This document shows positions 23,285 to 34,219 of a stretch of 64,000 bases of DNA, in pieces; position 1 is the stretch's first letter, and every line of letters starts with the position of its first letter. The DNA is from Perkinsus olseni (lineage: Eukaryota > Perkinsozoa > Perkinsida), in NCBI GenBank assembly GCA_013115125.1, contig JABANN010000042.1:1-64000 (forward strand), given 5' to 3'. Made by a program: the position numbers and the translations under genes. Below the pieces are notes generated by a model. The model saw only the letters and a program-made list of their open reading frames with translations, had not been told where the DNA came from and did not search any database.

Positions 23285-24061
23285 TCAGAAAGTCAAAGAA
23301 GCTTCAATGACATCATCTTGATACCTTTCCACCAACTCTTCCTCTCCAGGATCCCCACCGAGAAGATCTACACGAAAAGCGAAGAAGAAGCTGGTGCCAT
23401 TGTCACCTCTCTTTCTCATTCTCAGAACTTGTCGAATCTCGTATTTCTCTGGTGTGGATACCGTGGAATAAGGCGAATAGAGGCCCACTCCACTGATATC
23501 AGCGACACCATTGATGATGTAATTTCCGGTTCCATACTCCCTGTCCGAGGGACCATTATAGAATCCCATGAGAGCATCGCCATGTATATTGCATTCAATC
23601 AGCCCATCCTCGATGACCTCACTGAAAGAGTTGCTCGTCGAACTCAGGATCAAGTTGAAGTACTGCGTATCATTGTCGAAATTGAGCTCAACGCGGCCGC
23701 TGGTCTCCAAGCTGACTTTGTTGCCATCGCCGACGTTCTTCTGCACCTTCATCTTGTCGGCTGGTGGAGGTCCGTCCGATTTCAGAATTACACCAAAATT
23801 CTCTATCTGAGTCGTACCGGAGTCATTTCTGAAAGTAGCATAAATGCACTGGCCTTCGCGAACGAACCTATCAATTCTGATGCGTTGCGGACGTATATCA
23901 CCAGCGCAATCCGGGGGATAATCAGCAGTGTATAATAGGGCACCGGGGACCGAAAGCACCACTTGCGGGACGTACGAGAAGAAGAAGAAGAAGAAGAGGC
24001 TGATAGATAGGCCGCTGAAACATGAGCCGTGGAAGGGGTACTTGATGGTTGATCGAACCAT
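23285..24061 (-). CDS. Secreted-family member 5, intact (258 aa)
   Basis: A single frame from ATG 24061 to the stop at 23285. The N-terminus (MVRSTIKYPFHG) matches the MTKSTIK or MTNSTTK start of members 1 and 2. The signal peptide contains a run of seven Phe, encoded by a GAA microsatellite on the + strand (23976-23998). The mature part holds the family signature: YPPDC, about 24 residues, then GQCIYATF, suggesting one disulfide. GVILKSDGPP, GRVELNFDND, NYIINGVADISG and GLYSPYS follow, each with counterparts in members 1 and 2. No named domain is recognised; alternating hydrophobic residues suggest a beta sandwich. It is the only undamaged copy of five in the window and is more diverged from the others than they are from each other. 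Confidence 0.75.
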   Translation of the reverse strand: MVRSTIKYPFHGSCFSGLSISLFFFFFFSYVPQVVLSVPGALLYTADYPPDCAGDIRPQRIRIDRFVREGQCIYATFRNDSGTTQIENFGVILKSDGPPPADKMKVQKNVGDGNKVSLETSGRVELNFDNDTQYFNLILSSTSNSFSEVIEDGLIECNIHGDALMGFYNGPSDREYGTGNYIINGVADISGVGLYSPYSTVSTPEKYEIRQVLRMRKRGDNGTSFFFAFRVDLLGGDPGEEELVERYQDDVIEASLTF

Positions 24062-25968
24062 TAGGAAACGTACGCTGCACTATAACTGGGTACAGTGGGG
24101 CTATTAGAGACGGCGCTAGAAGAAACGTAAAATTGGACTCGAGGGGATCTAGGCAATAACGTGATCTACAGCTTACTAAGCTAAGTTGAGTGTGGCACGT
24201 ATACTGTACTCATGCACGCGAGCACCAGGCGCATAGTGAGATCAGACGGTTGTCTAAGTCTAACGATACGCAGTAGCAGTGAAGGTAAGTGCAGCGATGA
24301 TTGTCTAACAGCTAAGTAGTACTAAACCAGGCTGTAACTGTTACATAGTGTACACTATAGTCGTCACCATGTCGCCACTATAGTGCATACCTGTATTGGC
24401 TGAGCTGTGAGCTCGCGTACTAGGCGAGGGTATAGCTCAGGTCTGTCTCTGAACGAGCGAGATCACTCGAGCCGGACACGGGCCATACTCATCACTTCTA
24501 CTACGCTTAGGTAGATACGTTCTGCTTGAAGTGAAAATCTAGCTTGTCTACGAGGGATAGCTCGAAACTCGAGATCGAAAATCGATTTGTACGTGCGCAC
24601 TACCGGATCTTGCAAGTTCTCAAGCGTGCCATCTTGACGTGTCGACGCGTGATTCTGGCCCTGGTGAGCAGTTTTGGTCCTTGCGGTTACTACGGGAATA
24701 GCAAAGAAGGACTACGAAGGCACCTTAACACGGAGAGCGTGAGGGTCGTCTGCTGCGCGATAGGATGTAGTAACCGATAATGAAGCGGTGAGGCATGAGT
24801 TCGAGCCTTGGCTAGGGCATTCGAACCATACGGAGAGCTTCCCCCACTTCTCAGCTCATTTATACAACTTTTGAATGCGAGTGCCAATTATACTGTTTCT
24901 TTAACTCAAAAGAGAAGTATTCTCGTGCGTGAGCTCGCATCGTGTGAATAGAGTTATCTCGGATAACACAGTGTGTGCTCACACTTCCCCCCACGAGTGC
25001 TTGGGCATCGGAGATGATCGGAAAGTGTACATGGAGGTTCTACGCGCTCGCCACTGGAAAACGGCGCTTCGAGCACCAACGTTGTTGCCCCGTCGTTGGT
25101 CGCAAAGAAGCCGATACATTAACGCTTGCAGCTATTACCGTCCTTCAAATCATACACATGCGGTTCTACACTTTTATATCCAACATCGTCGGTGCCTCGG
25201 CGTACTCCTTGTTCAATCCTCATGTGGGTGCCCGGGATCAAACTCGGAAACGATGGACTGTCGCGTCTTCAGTGTCCGAGAAGGAGTGACACTGGCCCCC
25301 GCCCTCCACCACCCCCGACCGGAGAGGCCTCTACGGCCCACCCTGCCACTCAATCACCATACCCCGTTGATGCTACGACAACGGCAAGTGGTGCCCAACC
25401 AGCAGCAGCCATGACGACTAGCCCAGGAGATGGCGGTGCGACTGACAACCTTCAACCCGACCATGCAGAAAATCATCCTGCTTCCCTGGCCGGCGCCAAT
25501 CACGCTGAGTTCAATAATGTTGTCCCGACAAGGAAGAAGCAGCGCGGGGTTCGTCGTTGAGTGGCATGCTAGATAGTGTTGTCAGTGGCCACGCTGTGTG
25601 ACTGTAGTGTTGGAGTGACCATCGGGAGGCTCAACCCAGGGAAACAACAGGGGTATCGATGATATTGATGATATCCAGGGTTGCACGTTGCTTATCGTGG
25701 ATCGAAGTTGTTCGTTAACGTATCAATGCATGCTTGGTGGCTGATGGCCACATCTCCGTCAAGCATCAGCGAGGCACCCAAGATGTCTATCATACGGTCT
25801 CACTCTTCGAGCCACTCTGTCACGTGACTTCGGACTGTGAACAGAACACTGACTATCGAAAAACAGTACACGGCATTGCTTCTAATGATATATCATCATT
25901 GAGTACTGCCCTTCCCTGTGTCCGGAGCAGAAGTTGTTACTCAGCACAGCACCACCGGGCACTATACC
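24062..25968. other. Long spacer; one low-complexity open frame
   Basis: No supported gene. On the + strand, 25126-25560 is open and encodes a Pro/Thr/Ala-rich tract ending RKKQRGVRR, but it has no clear start or homology and could be chance or the tail of an unseen gene. A strong hairpin GTTATC-TCG-GATAAC lies near 24952. The 3' flank of the Yip1 gene occupies the right end. Confidence 0.4.
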
Positions 25969-27257
25969 TCAGAAGACAGTTATAATAGCAAACACTGTAT
26001 ACCTGCATAAAGCATGTGCAAGGGGCGGGACGAGTCAATTGATGCAGGCTTACACCATGGCCACTGGGTAGGCTATTAACCATCGTTGATTCTGCATATC
26101 AACTGCCGCTTCTAAGAACCGACTAGCAGTCAAAGTACACCACAACACGTTCAGTACGGCCACTATTATACCTGGACCAGAGACGAGTGCCAGGATGATG
26201 ACGGTGGCTGACTGGACCAGGTCTCACCTGGGGCGCCTGTGAACTTGAAGAACACCGCTGCAGCGGCGAGGAAAACTACTGGGAGCAATCCGTATCCTGC
26301 AAGGGAGAGGGTTACCGCTGGCGCTGGCGCTGGCGCTGGCGCTGGCGCTGGCGCTGAAGGATGCTACCTAGGATGCTCATCGTCGTGTAAAGATCTATTC
26401 CGTTCTTCTTAGGGCTCATGACGTTAGTTAATAAATATATGCCCAGACAGCCCACCATGCCCAAACCGTATATGTAACCAAAATGAACCTAAGATACGCC
26501 CATGAAGAAAAGAACGCCGTGAGAGACTACCTTCCCGGCGAGCACTAGCATTGTACCGAACGCTGCTGCGATGAGTAGTGGACCTGAGTGAACTTCGGCT
26601 GCTGCTGACGCATTCAAGGTCCCCTTCCCCTCACCTCCAAGATCAGTGTCTTGCATGAGGTTCTGGCTGACACCACGGAAAAAGAGGATAGACTTTATAC
26701 GGGCTGCTATGGCATCCAGATCGATACCTGTTCCCATGAGCATGAGGGAAATACAACAGAAATGGGCAGCAGACACCCACCTAGCTCTTCTAACAGGGGA
26801 GGTTCATTGGCCAAATCATCGTCGTCCGTATCTGTCACAAAGCGTATCCAGTCGGCCACTGGGCTAGGCCTCGCACCGAACTCTCCCATGGACCCCCCTC
26901 CAGGCGTTGAGTGCTGAGGACCAGCTCCTCCCATTGAGCCTCCGCCTAGTGACGGCTGACGCGGTGGTAGAACGCCGGGACCTCCCATTGAGGCTGCGGA
27001 CGGGGAAGTCACCCCACCACTGGCAGCAGCACCTAGGGTGATCATCATGCTGGCACTGTGCATGCATCCCTACCTTGATAGAAGTCCGGGAAGTCCCCAG
27101 ATGAGCCTCCCTGCCATGCCCCGCCACCACCAGGCGCCGCTGATGATGATGATGTTGATGCAGCCGCCCACGGCGACTGGACCGACCCCCCTCCTGTCGC
27201 GCTGCCGCTGGTACTGCCGATGTAATGGCTACTTGGTGTCGACTGGAATGGTTGCAT
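25969..27257 (-). CDS. YIPF5: YIPF5 / Yip1-type Golgi membrane protein
   Basis: ATG 27257 begins MQPFQSTPSSHYIG and a long Gly/Ser/Pro-rich cytosolic region. The conserved Yip1 block DDLANEPPLLEELG and DLDAIAARIKSIL follows, then DTDLGGEG, the membrane segments LLIAAAFGTMLVLAGKV, GYIYGLGMVGCLGIYLL, GYGLLPVVFLAAAAVFF and GIIVAVLNVLWCTLTA, and a final YTVFAIITVF ending at 25969. The reading uses at least five short GT-AG introns, and the reconstructed order matches human YIPF5 throughout. Yip1 proteins have five membrane spans, bind Rab GTPases and act in ER-to-Golgi vesicle traffic. The intron between MSILG and GYGLLP carries a GCTGGC hexanucleotide array. The next gene on the same strand is SPT16, with no functional link. 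Confidence 0.85.
26317..26356. repeat. GCTGGC hexanucleotide array in a YIPF5 intron
   Basis: About 6.7 perfect copies of GCTGGC on the + strand (GCCAGC on the gene strand), placed between a GTAGCAT donor and a CTTGCAG acceptor. Confidence 0.9.
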
Positions 27258-27664
27258 TCTACTGATGAGGTTAAACAAGCTATGGATGATTCAAATGCCC
27301 GTCGAAAAACTGTCAGATGAAAATCCACTCGCCACTACCGAGTGCAAAGGAGAAGGAGCAGAAGGTTGAACTACCAGGCGTATATTTCGCACTTGCGCAG
27401 TGCCAGCATGCGCATCCGATAAGATCCCTTCATGCAGGATAATGATCCTCCAACGCAAGGACAATAATAAAGGATAATGCACTCCTGACGAAAAGTGTAA
27501 TTGATGATGGTAACAATCACAGTTGATCGAAAGGTCTTTGGAGATTAACGACGTGCTCACCGAGAGACGACGACGACCGGTGCCGCCGCCCTCAGGTAGT
27601 GGTAATATTAGCAATATTAGTAGCAGATGAATGAACGTTACAGCGTTACCCCATGAGAGGCCTC

Positions 27665-30600
27665 TTATCGTCTCTTTTTCTTAGACGCCGGCCTCTTTTT
27701 CTCGGAACTCTCAGGACTGCGACGACGCTTCCGATCCTCCTGCCATATCGCCGAAGTAAATCACGTCAGGCTGCATAGCGCATTACATTGGCTGCCTTCT
27801 TCTCCAACTCATCCCAGCTGAGCCCTTCAGATTCGTCCGACGCCAGAGAGAACTCGGAGTCAGAGTCAGAATCCTCGTCAACTAACGGAATAACAATACA
27901 GCATCTCATCAACTAACACGATGACTCACCCAAGAAACTGCTTCCAGAGTCGCTATCAGAACCGCCCCCTTTGTATCTAAGGTCGAAGCCGTACACATAA
28001 GCGAGATAAAGATACGTCCGGCGGAGTACGACAGTGATGATTATGAACCTACTCGGAGCCTCCAGCCTCAGACTCAACGTCGCTATCTTCGCTCTCTGTG
28101 TACTCCTCATCACCCTCGTCCATACCGTCATCAGAACCTGCTTCACTTGAATGGTCCAAGCATGGAGCCTTGCCGACCTACCTTCCTCAACCGATTCACC
28201 AAACCACCCTTCCCACGCACCGTTGTCAATGAATGCTTGCTTATTCCTGAAAGGTTTGAGCTTGCGTGCTGGTAACCATACCACTCCTTCCACAACTCAC
28301 TTATTAATTTCCTTCATAATGTTAGTCCAGTTCATGTTGGTAGGTCCTTGATACCATACAATCTGAATACAATAAAATAAGAACCATATCCAAAACACCC
28401 AGCGTGGGAATCGAACCCGAGACCTACCCCTAATTCTCCCAGCCACTGCTTGATCTGGTCCAGGCTTTCAGTAGGTATAATAGAGATTCTCGCAGGAGTT
28501 TGAGTATAGTCTTTGAAAATGAAGGTCATGTCGAAGTTACGCAGATTGAAGGAGACCTACATAAAAACCATCCCACGCCATCACACCCATCCTGCGGACA
28601 CTCCTTGGCTAGGGTAGGACGATCGTCCGAGTTCCACTTGCCCAATCCGGCCGGATGCGCGACAGTGCAACGTCACCACCAGATTGTGCGGAAAAGGAAT
28701 TCGGAGCCCGTGAGCTCATGGACTCGTGTCCTGGCGGACCGCCCCTAAGCGTCAATCACAGTTCCCCTGTACTACCCTCTCAAAGTAGACGATGTCGATA
28801 TTCCTGAGACTAAGCACGTAGGCAGGCCAATCGGTTAATGCTACTATACAATCCCGACAAGGGAAGATGTCAACATGCGCCTTGTTGGGAGTACCTTCAT
28901 CAACTCACACTGTGGCAGAGGCGAGGGACCATAGACTTACCAGTAAAACCAAGCTCACGATAGGGCATGTCGAACTCCAGGTTGGGAGCGTATTGAGACC
29001 ATACCTGCTCCTCCACCTGCCGTACGAACTCCCTGATGGTCGAGAGAGATTCAGAGAGAAGAGGTCCGCAGGTGAGTGATGGCAGTACCGGAATAATTTG
29101 TTCAACTTTGTTATCATTTCCCGCTCCCTCTGTTCATCCATAATCTCATCAGGGTCGTATCCAGCCTGAATTGGAGGACAATCATGAACGACCTACCGAG
29201 CTTGATCATCAGCGCCGCACAGCAAGTTCGAAAATAACAACCCTGTCGCATCCTGTTATACCGTAAGACTATCAGTCGTGCCAGGGCGAGCGGTACTATA
29301 AAGCTACAGACTGCCTACCATTAGCCTACTGCCATCACACTATTGCTTCTCTACTAATCTACCACATTAACCCTGGTTGCGTTTTACGAGTCGAACCTCT
29401 CCGACGAAAGAATATCCCTCCGTAACACAAAGTCCCTCCTGTGCATGAGCCCAATATTTCCGGCGAGAACTGATCCAGCCACCACCCCGCCTTCTCTCCC
29501 CACTACTACCCTCCTTCTGGTGCCAAGGTCATCACCAGCCGACCTCGTCTCAGTATAGAACTGAATATCGTAGGTCTTCTTCTTCCCACCGACCTGATCA
29601 CCACAATCATCATAGACCATCGCCCTTTAGCTCTCCTACCAATATTGGGTCCTTCAGGTTGAAGTGCAGCAACACCGTCTGGTCGTTCTCGCAGGGTTGA
29701 AAGATCGCATGAGCGATATTCCGGTAGATGATATCAACATGCTCAGCACGCGAAGAGGTGAACCTACACCGGTACGATGCCCACTCACGGAGATGATGAT
29801 GATGATGCCGTGCCCCCACCTGAAGCCGTTCTGGTGCGCCTCTAGAGTACCCACCGCCCTGTTGCGGCCAGTAGAACCGAGCTGTGGCTTCACATTGAGG
29901 TCCCTGACCACGAGACACGCTGCCTTCATCAAGCCAGGCGGCAGGAGAATGAGCACCTCAGTACTGGCCGGCTCCTGTCCTTGATCAACTTCAACGACGG
30001 TTGCTCCTTAATGTCCTTCATTGTATTGGCCTCCAACTCCCGGGTTCTCTGCCTCTTTTGAAGTTCCTTCAGCCCCCTACATCACTGCCAGTCCCCACGA
30101 GAAGCAGCACCTTCAGGCACTACCTGAACACCGCCTGCAAGTTACGACCATCCTCCGCACGATAGTTGAGCTCCTTAAGGTAAACCAAAGTCTGCTTGCT
30201 CCTGCAAAAAGACATTCCAACCACCGTCAAGGTCTTCTACCACTACCTGTTCGACTCTGGGAACATATCCTGTTGAACGAAACTGGTTCCGGGCGCATGG
30301 AAGTTAATACCTGACCGACCATCAAGAAGGTACCACCGCTCCGCGCCTCGAAAGACTTACGGATAGACGTGTACTTCCCTCCCTCATCGTTGGGTTTACT
30401 GATGTTCTTGATGGTCCGTATATGGAAGGGTACCAAAGTGCCGTTGATAGGCACCAGCAGAGTGTCGTGTTTGGCGTCAACAGTCAGCTTGGTCGTACGG
30501 ATATCGTGAGGGATATCATCCGGGGTCGAGTAGGACTAACAATAGAACAACAACGTCAAACTCCACCACGCGCAGAGGTACACTTATAAAAAGTAGATCG

Positions 30601-33600
30601 GTGTCGAGCTAGTACTGGTCGGCACTCGGGCGACCACAACTGGCCTACCTTGCAAGTATCCAAACACTTATTCTTAGCCGTAGCATCAGCATCAGCATCA
30701 CCAGCATCCTCGCCCGATCGTAGGAGCCTCGCTCGACATTCTTCCACCTTCCGAGCCCTCAATTCATATTGTTGGTCCATGAGTCGCTTCCTCTCCTCCT
30801 CATCCTCCGCAGTCGCTCTGTTACGACGAGTACGAAGCCTGCAAAGAACCCCTCATGGACACCATCCCGAAATATCTTCTTTTCCATCATCGGCCAGCAT
30901 GCAACCATCGATTCACTGCACTTCCCCTAACGTTCCCTTCGGCTATCCAGCTCACCGTGATTCGATGATGAGATCATCTTTCTTATGCTTGTGCCTTCGA
31001 CTACTCGACTTAGCATCTTCCCGACGCCTCTTCTCCTTCTTCGACCTGTCCGGGGTCTTATCTGATCCATCGGTGTTCAGTTTCCACCAGAGTCCCCAGG
31101 ACCCAGAGGCATACCGTGCTGCTTCTTCTCCTTTTTGCTTTTCTTCTCCTTCTTCGAACTCTCCTTCCTCTCACTCTTCACAACATCCTCGTTCTCCCCG
31201 GGTTGATCAGTATCCAGGTAGTACCTGTCATTTTAGCGTCGATATAATACCCTCGCCAGGGATCGAACCCGCGCTTACATGACTTCATCCTTTCCCGACG
31301 ACATCCCTGACGTCAGTAGCTCCACCTGGAACACCATCATGCAGCGCCCTCAACGGCAAACAGCCACCAACCTTCATTTTTCCATCAGGCCCGGTTGAGA
31401 TATACGCCGAATCACACACCCATACCGCGTAGGGCTTCTTCTTCTCATTAACCATCTTATCACCCGCGAAACCAACGCTAAGGTTTAGGCACATCCCAGG
31501 GGTTATCTAATCCATAAATAGTAGCAATGGACGTACCACAACTTCCCCAACTTTGCCACGGGCAAATCCGAGAACTTCAGGACACCACTCTTGATGCACA
31601 AACCCGAGATTTCAGACGCAGGGAAGTGTTTCGTGTAAGCGGCGTGAGCTCGGGTCGAAGTAATGAGGCAGCCCAATAGATCCACCCAAACTCTACTAGT
31701 CGACACCACGCCCAACTTACATGCTTATGGTTCTTAGCGTTCAACAGCATATGGCCATCTCTGAACTCCAAGCCGATCGAGTACCCGCAATCAGTCTGGA
31801 ACTGGGACAAGGCATCGTGAAGGAACTCAACGGTCGAGGCCTGAGGAGCGCAGGGATGGGGCTCATCTCTGACCCGACTCCGACCGTACCTTCGCCTTGA
31901 TGTGCTCAACAGCAGCGTTATAGACCTCTTGACAAGTGAGGGACTCCTTTCCGTTGATACCTACGGACGCCACCTCCAATCGCCATCACTACAGGTGCTT
32001 CCTTCTCACTCTTGATGATGGTATCCATGGTAGAGAGGCAGAGGTTGTAATATGCCCTCTGATGCTTGGTCGGGTCGACAATCAGCGTTCCTGCCCATCA
32101 TCATGAGTCCTACCCTTGGAATCCTCTCTGGCACGTACTGGTGATATTAGTAGAATACTCCCGATACTTAGCCCCAACCGAGGCGACTATGCAGCTGAAG
32201 TCCAACGCCTCCTGATTGGGTTGGACGTCAGGCCGCAGCTTGAACTCCTTCCCAGACTGTATCAACGTGTAAATCACATCCACCGCTTTATCTAAGCAAA
32301 CACCCGATCTCACGAGTTCAATAATTCTGTCAACCCCAGAAGCAGCACAGCCACGACCCGTGGCTCGACCGAACCCACACTACCTTCTCCCAGGTAAGGG
32401 AATTTCTTAGCCCACCGGGCAAGCATGTCCTTGTTTTCCGCCGCCGACTCGACAGTATCGCAAATAGCTTCGTGCGTCTTTTTAGTATCATTTTCAATAA
32501 CCTGAGCTCCTCGACGCTGCAGCCACGCCCTCCTCTCGCCACCCCTACTACCGATTCCACATCCCGTACCATAACTTGCTTCATTAACAGGGTACCTACG
32601 AGGCAGCAGTACGTCACGTCTACAAACCTCATACCACAACTTACTGAAAACTGCGCTCCTCCTCATGTTCTCCACTTCCTCTGCGTCCTTCACCACCATC
32701 CATGAGCTCACAGTTGCCGTAGCGTTACCAATACAATCATGAGCCATAGTCTCGGTCGAAGAACACTACAAGGCACCGACGCCTCACCCGCCCCTGACCT
32801 TAACATATTTTTACATATTTGGTAAACCCCTTGGCCATTTTCCCGACATGCTTTTCCTTCTTTAACAAGCCCACTTGGCATTTCCGATCCCCCGCGATCG
32901 CCTTAGCCGTGCCTGAAGCGCGGATACGCCGCGGGTCTTCCTACTGTCACAATTATTACTGAAGATCTTATCATAGACAGTGGTATCGTTGTTACCATGA
33001 AGTACTTCGTACTGAATAGTAAACCTGTGGTGCGGGATGAGCTTAGCGGAAGCAGGCAGCTGATGAGGGTATCATTACTTGCCATCCAAAGGGACTCCAG
33101 TCAGGAGCCGTTCTAACATGTCAACGCGTCTCTGATCGCTAAGAATCCACAGTAACCGTCTTTTCTCGTCTCCGCCGAAGATGACCTGCGCATCAACCTG
33201 ACGATATTTTTATGCTACCGACACTACCATAATAGTTTCCGGCAGTTCTCCACCCAACAGCCACTGTTGCATAGCAAGAGTCTTCTGTTCGACGGCATCG
33301 TCGCTGAGCTCTCCAGCAACCAGGGCCTGTGCAAGGGCTGTGTACGGAAGGGTGTGGTAGGAAGGGATACTTACCACCGCCTGCTGCTTCTCTGGCCAGT
33401 GCTCGAACATCCTCATCATTCGACGTACGAAGCTTTCCCTAACACCGTAAAGAGCAATGATCGACCTAAGATACCCATTCAAATGACGAGGTTGATGATA
33501 GCGGACCCCCATCAAACAGCTTCATCGTTCTACGTTAGAAGCTTTCCCTAACATCGTAAAAAGCAATGATAAACCTAAGATACTCTGATAACTAGGATTC

Positions 33601-33782
33601 TAGTGACGAGGTTGATGATACCGGACCCCTGATCACCCAGCTGCCTTTTTCTCAGCCTGCTGCTGTTGCTGGTTGGAGGATGCGCTCTTCGGAGACGAGC
33701 TGCCCTCGAGCTTCACAGAGCCGCTAACTTCAGACCGCCTACCATTGGCTGGGGTAGTAGGGCTCAGGGTTGGGTCAGTCAT
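27665..33782 (-). CDS. SPT16: FACT complex subunit SPT16
   Basis: ATG 33782 starts MTDPTLSPTTP and a Gln-containing leader. Conserved blocks follow in the order seen in human SPT16: AMQQWLLGGELPETIMV and YSIGLEFRDGHMLLNAKN of the aminopeptidase-like N-terminal domain; KPYAVWVCDS; a Lys/Arg-rich coiled link; PFHIRTIKNIS and TFLMVGQVL of the dimerisation/middle region; GFRW, VDIIYRNIAHAIFQPCEN and VLLHFNLKDPILVG of the Rtt106-like domain; KKTYDIQFYTE; and IIPTESLDQIKQWLGELG. An acidic tail (EDSDSDSEFSLASDESEG) and a basic end, SEKKRPASKKKRR, close it at 27665. FACT reorganises nucleosomes during transcription and replication in the nucleus. Many introns of 30-60 nt are implied. The second exon boundary is partly duplicated, and two introns hold tRNA B-box-like words. 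Identity is firm; exon ends are approximate. Confidence 0.9.
28405..28423 (-). other. tRNA B-box-like word in an SPT16 intron
   Basis: The gene strand reads GGGTTCGATTCCCA, a perfect match to the pol III B-box core GGTTCGANTCC. No folding tRNA body is visible around it. A second such word lies in another SPT16 intron at 31254-31274. Confidence 0.35.
31254..31274 (-). other. Second tRNA B-box-like word in an SPT16 intron
   Basis: The gene strand reads GCGCGGGTTCGATCCCTGGC, again a B-box core with flanks that look like a T-arm, without a complete tRNA. Confidence 0.35.
33429..33629. repeat. Direct repeat across an SPT16 intron-exon border
   Basis: 33429-33509 and 33538-33629 share GAAGCTTTCCCTAACA, AGCAATGAT, ACCTAAGATAC and GACGAGGTTGATGATA, with the right copy about 11 bp longer. 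On the gene strand both copies contain an acceptor (GTATCTTAG) followed by the same exon start, so an acceptor and exon beginning have been duplicated. Confidence 0.85.
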
Positions 33783-34219
33783 ACTGAGACAATGTCCCAC
33801 TGTGCGTTGCCCTCCAATACTCACGTTATTAAAGTACTTAACGCAACAAAACCGAGGACTCTAACGGCTACATGAAACGTATCTTAGGTTGAATGTTGAC
33901 GGATACAAATTCGTAAGATAGCTTGGCTCGGTTCCCAATCGGACACCCATGTCAGAGCCTTTCAGGTTCAAAACTACGCGAAAGCGTGGTAAAAGACCAG
34001 TCAAGACGGATCGATTACAACGGCGCGCGCGATGACGTCGGCGACTCCAAATTTCGATAACTAGTGTCGGTAATCATGTTCGGCACATGACCTTGCCGCG
34101 CAACACCTCATCAGCGGTCCAGCCAGAGAGGATTGCATTCAAGTCGTTCTGTGTAACGAAAGACTTCTTCGGGAGGAGTATTCTGATACCGGCAGTGGTC
34201 CTCCTATTTGTTGTTATCC
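33783..34219. other. Divergent intergenic region between SPT16 and the ERD2-like gene
   Basis: It separates two genes reading outward and should hold both promoters. No TATA-like or other motif stands out. A minus-strand open frame near 34074-34200 (ending LSGWTADEVLRGK) is protein-like but lacks a start. Confidence 0.4.

Noticed and set aside
23276-23935. 219-residue + strand frame
   Set aside because: It is the antisense shadow of the intact secreted-family gene, which has a signal peptide, family motifs and paralogues.
25126-25560. Pro/Thr-rich open frame on the + strand
   Set aside because: It is low complexity without a clear start or splice signals; kept only as a note in the spacer entry.
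30650-31282. 210-residue Ser-rich + strand frame
   Set aside because: It is antisense to the Lys/Arg-rich linker exons of SPT16, whose homology is clear.
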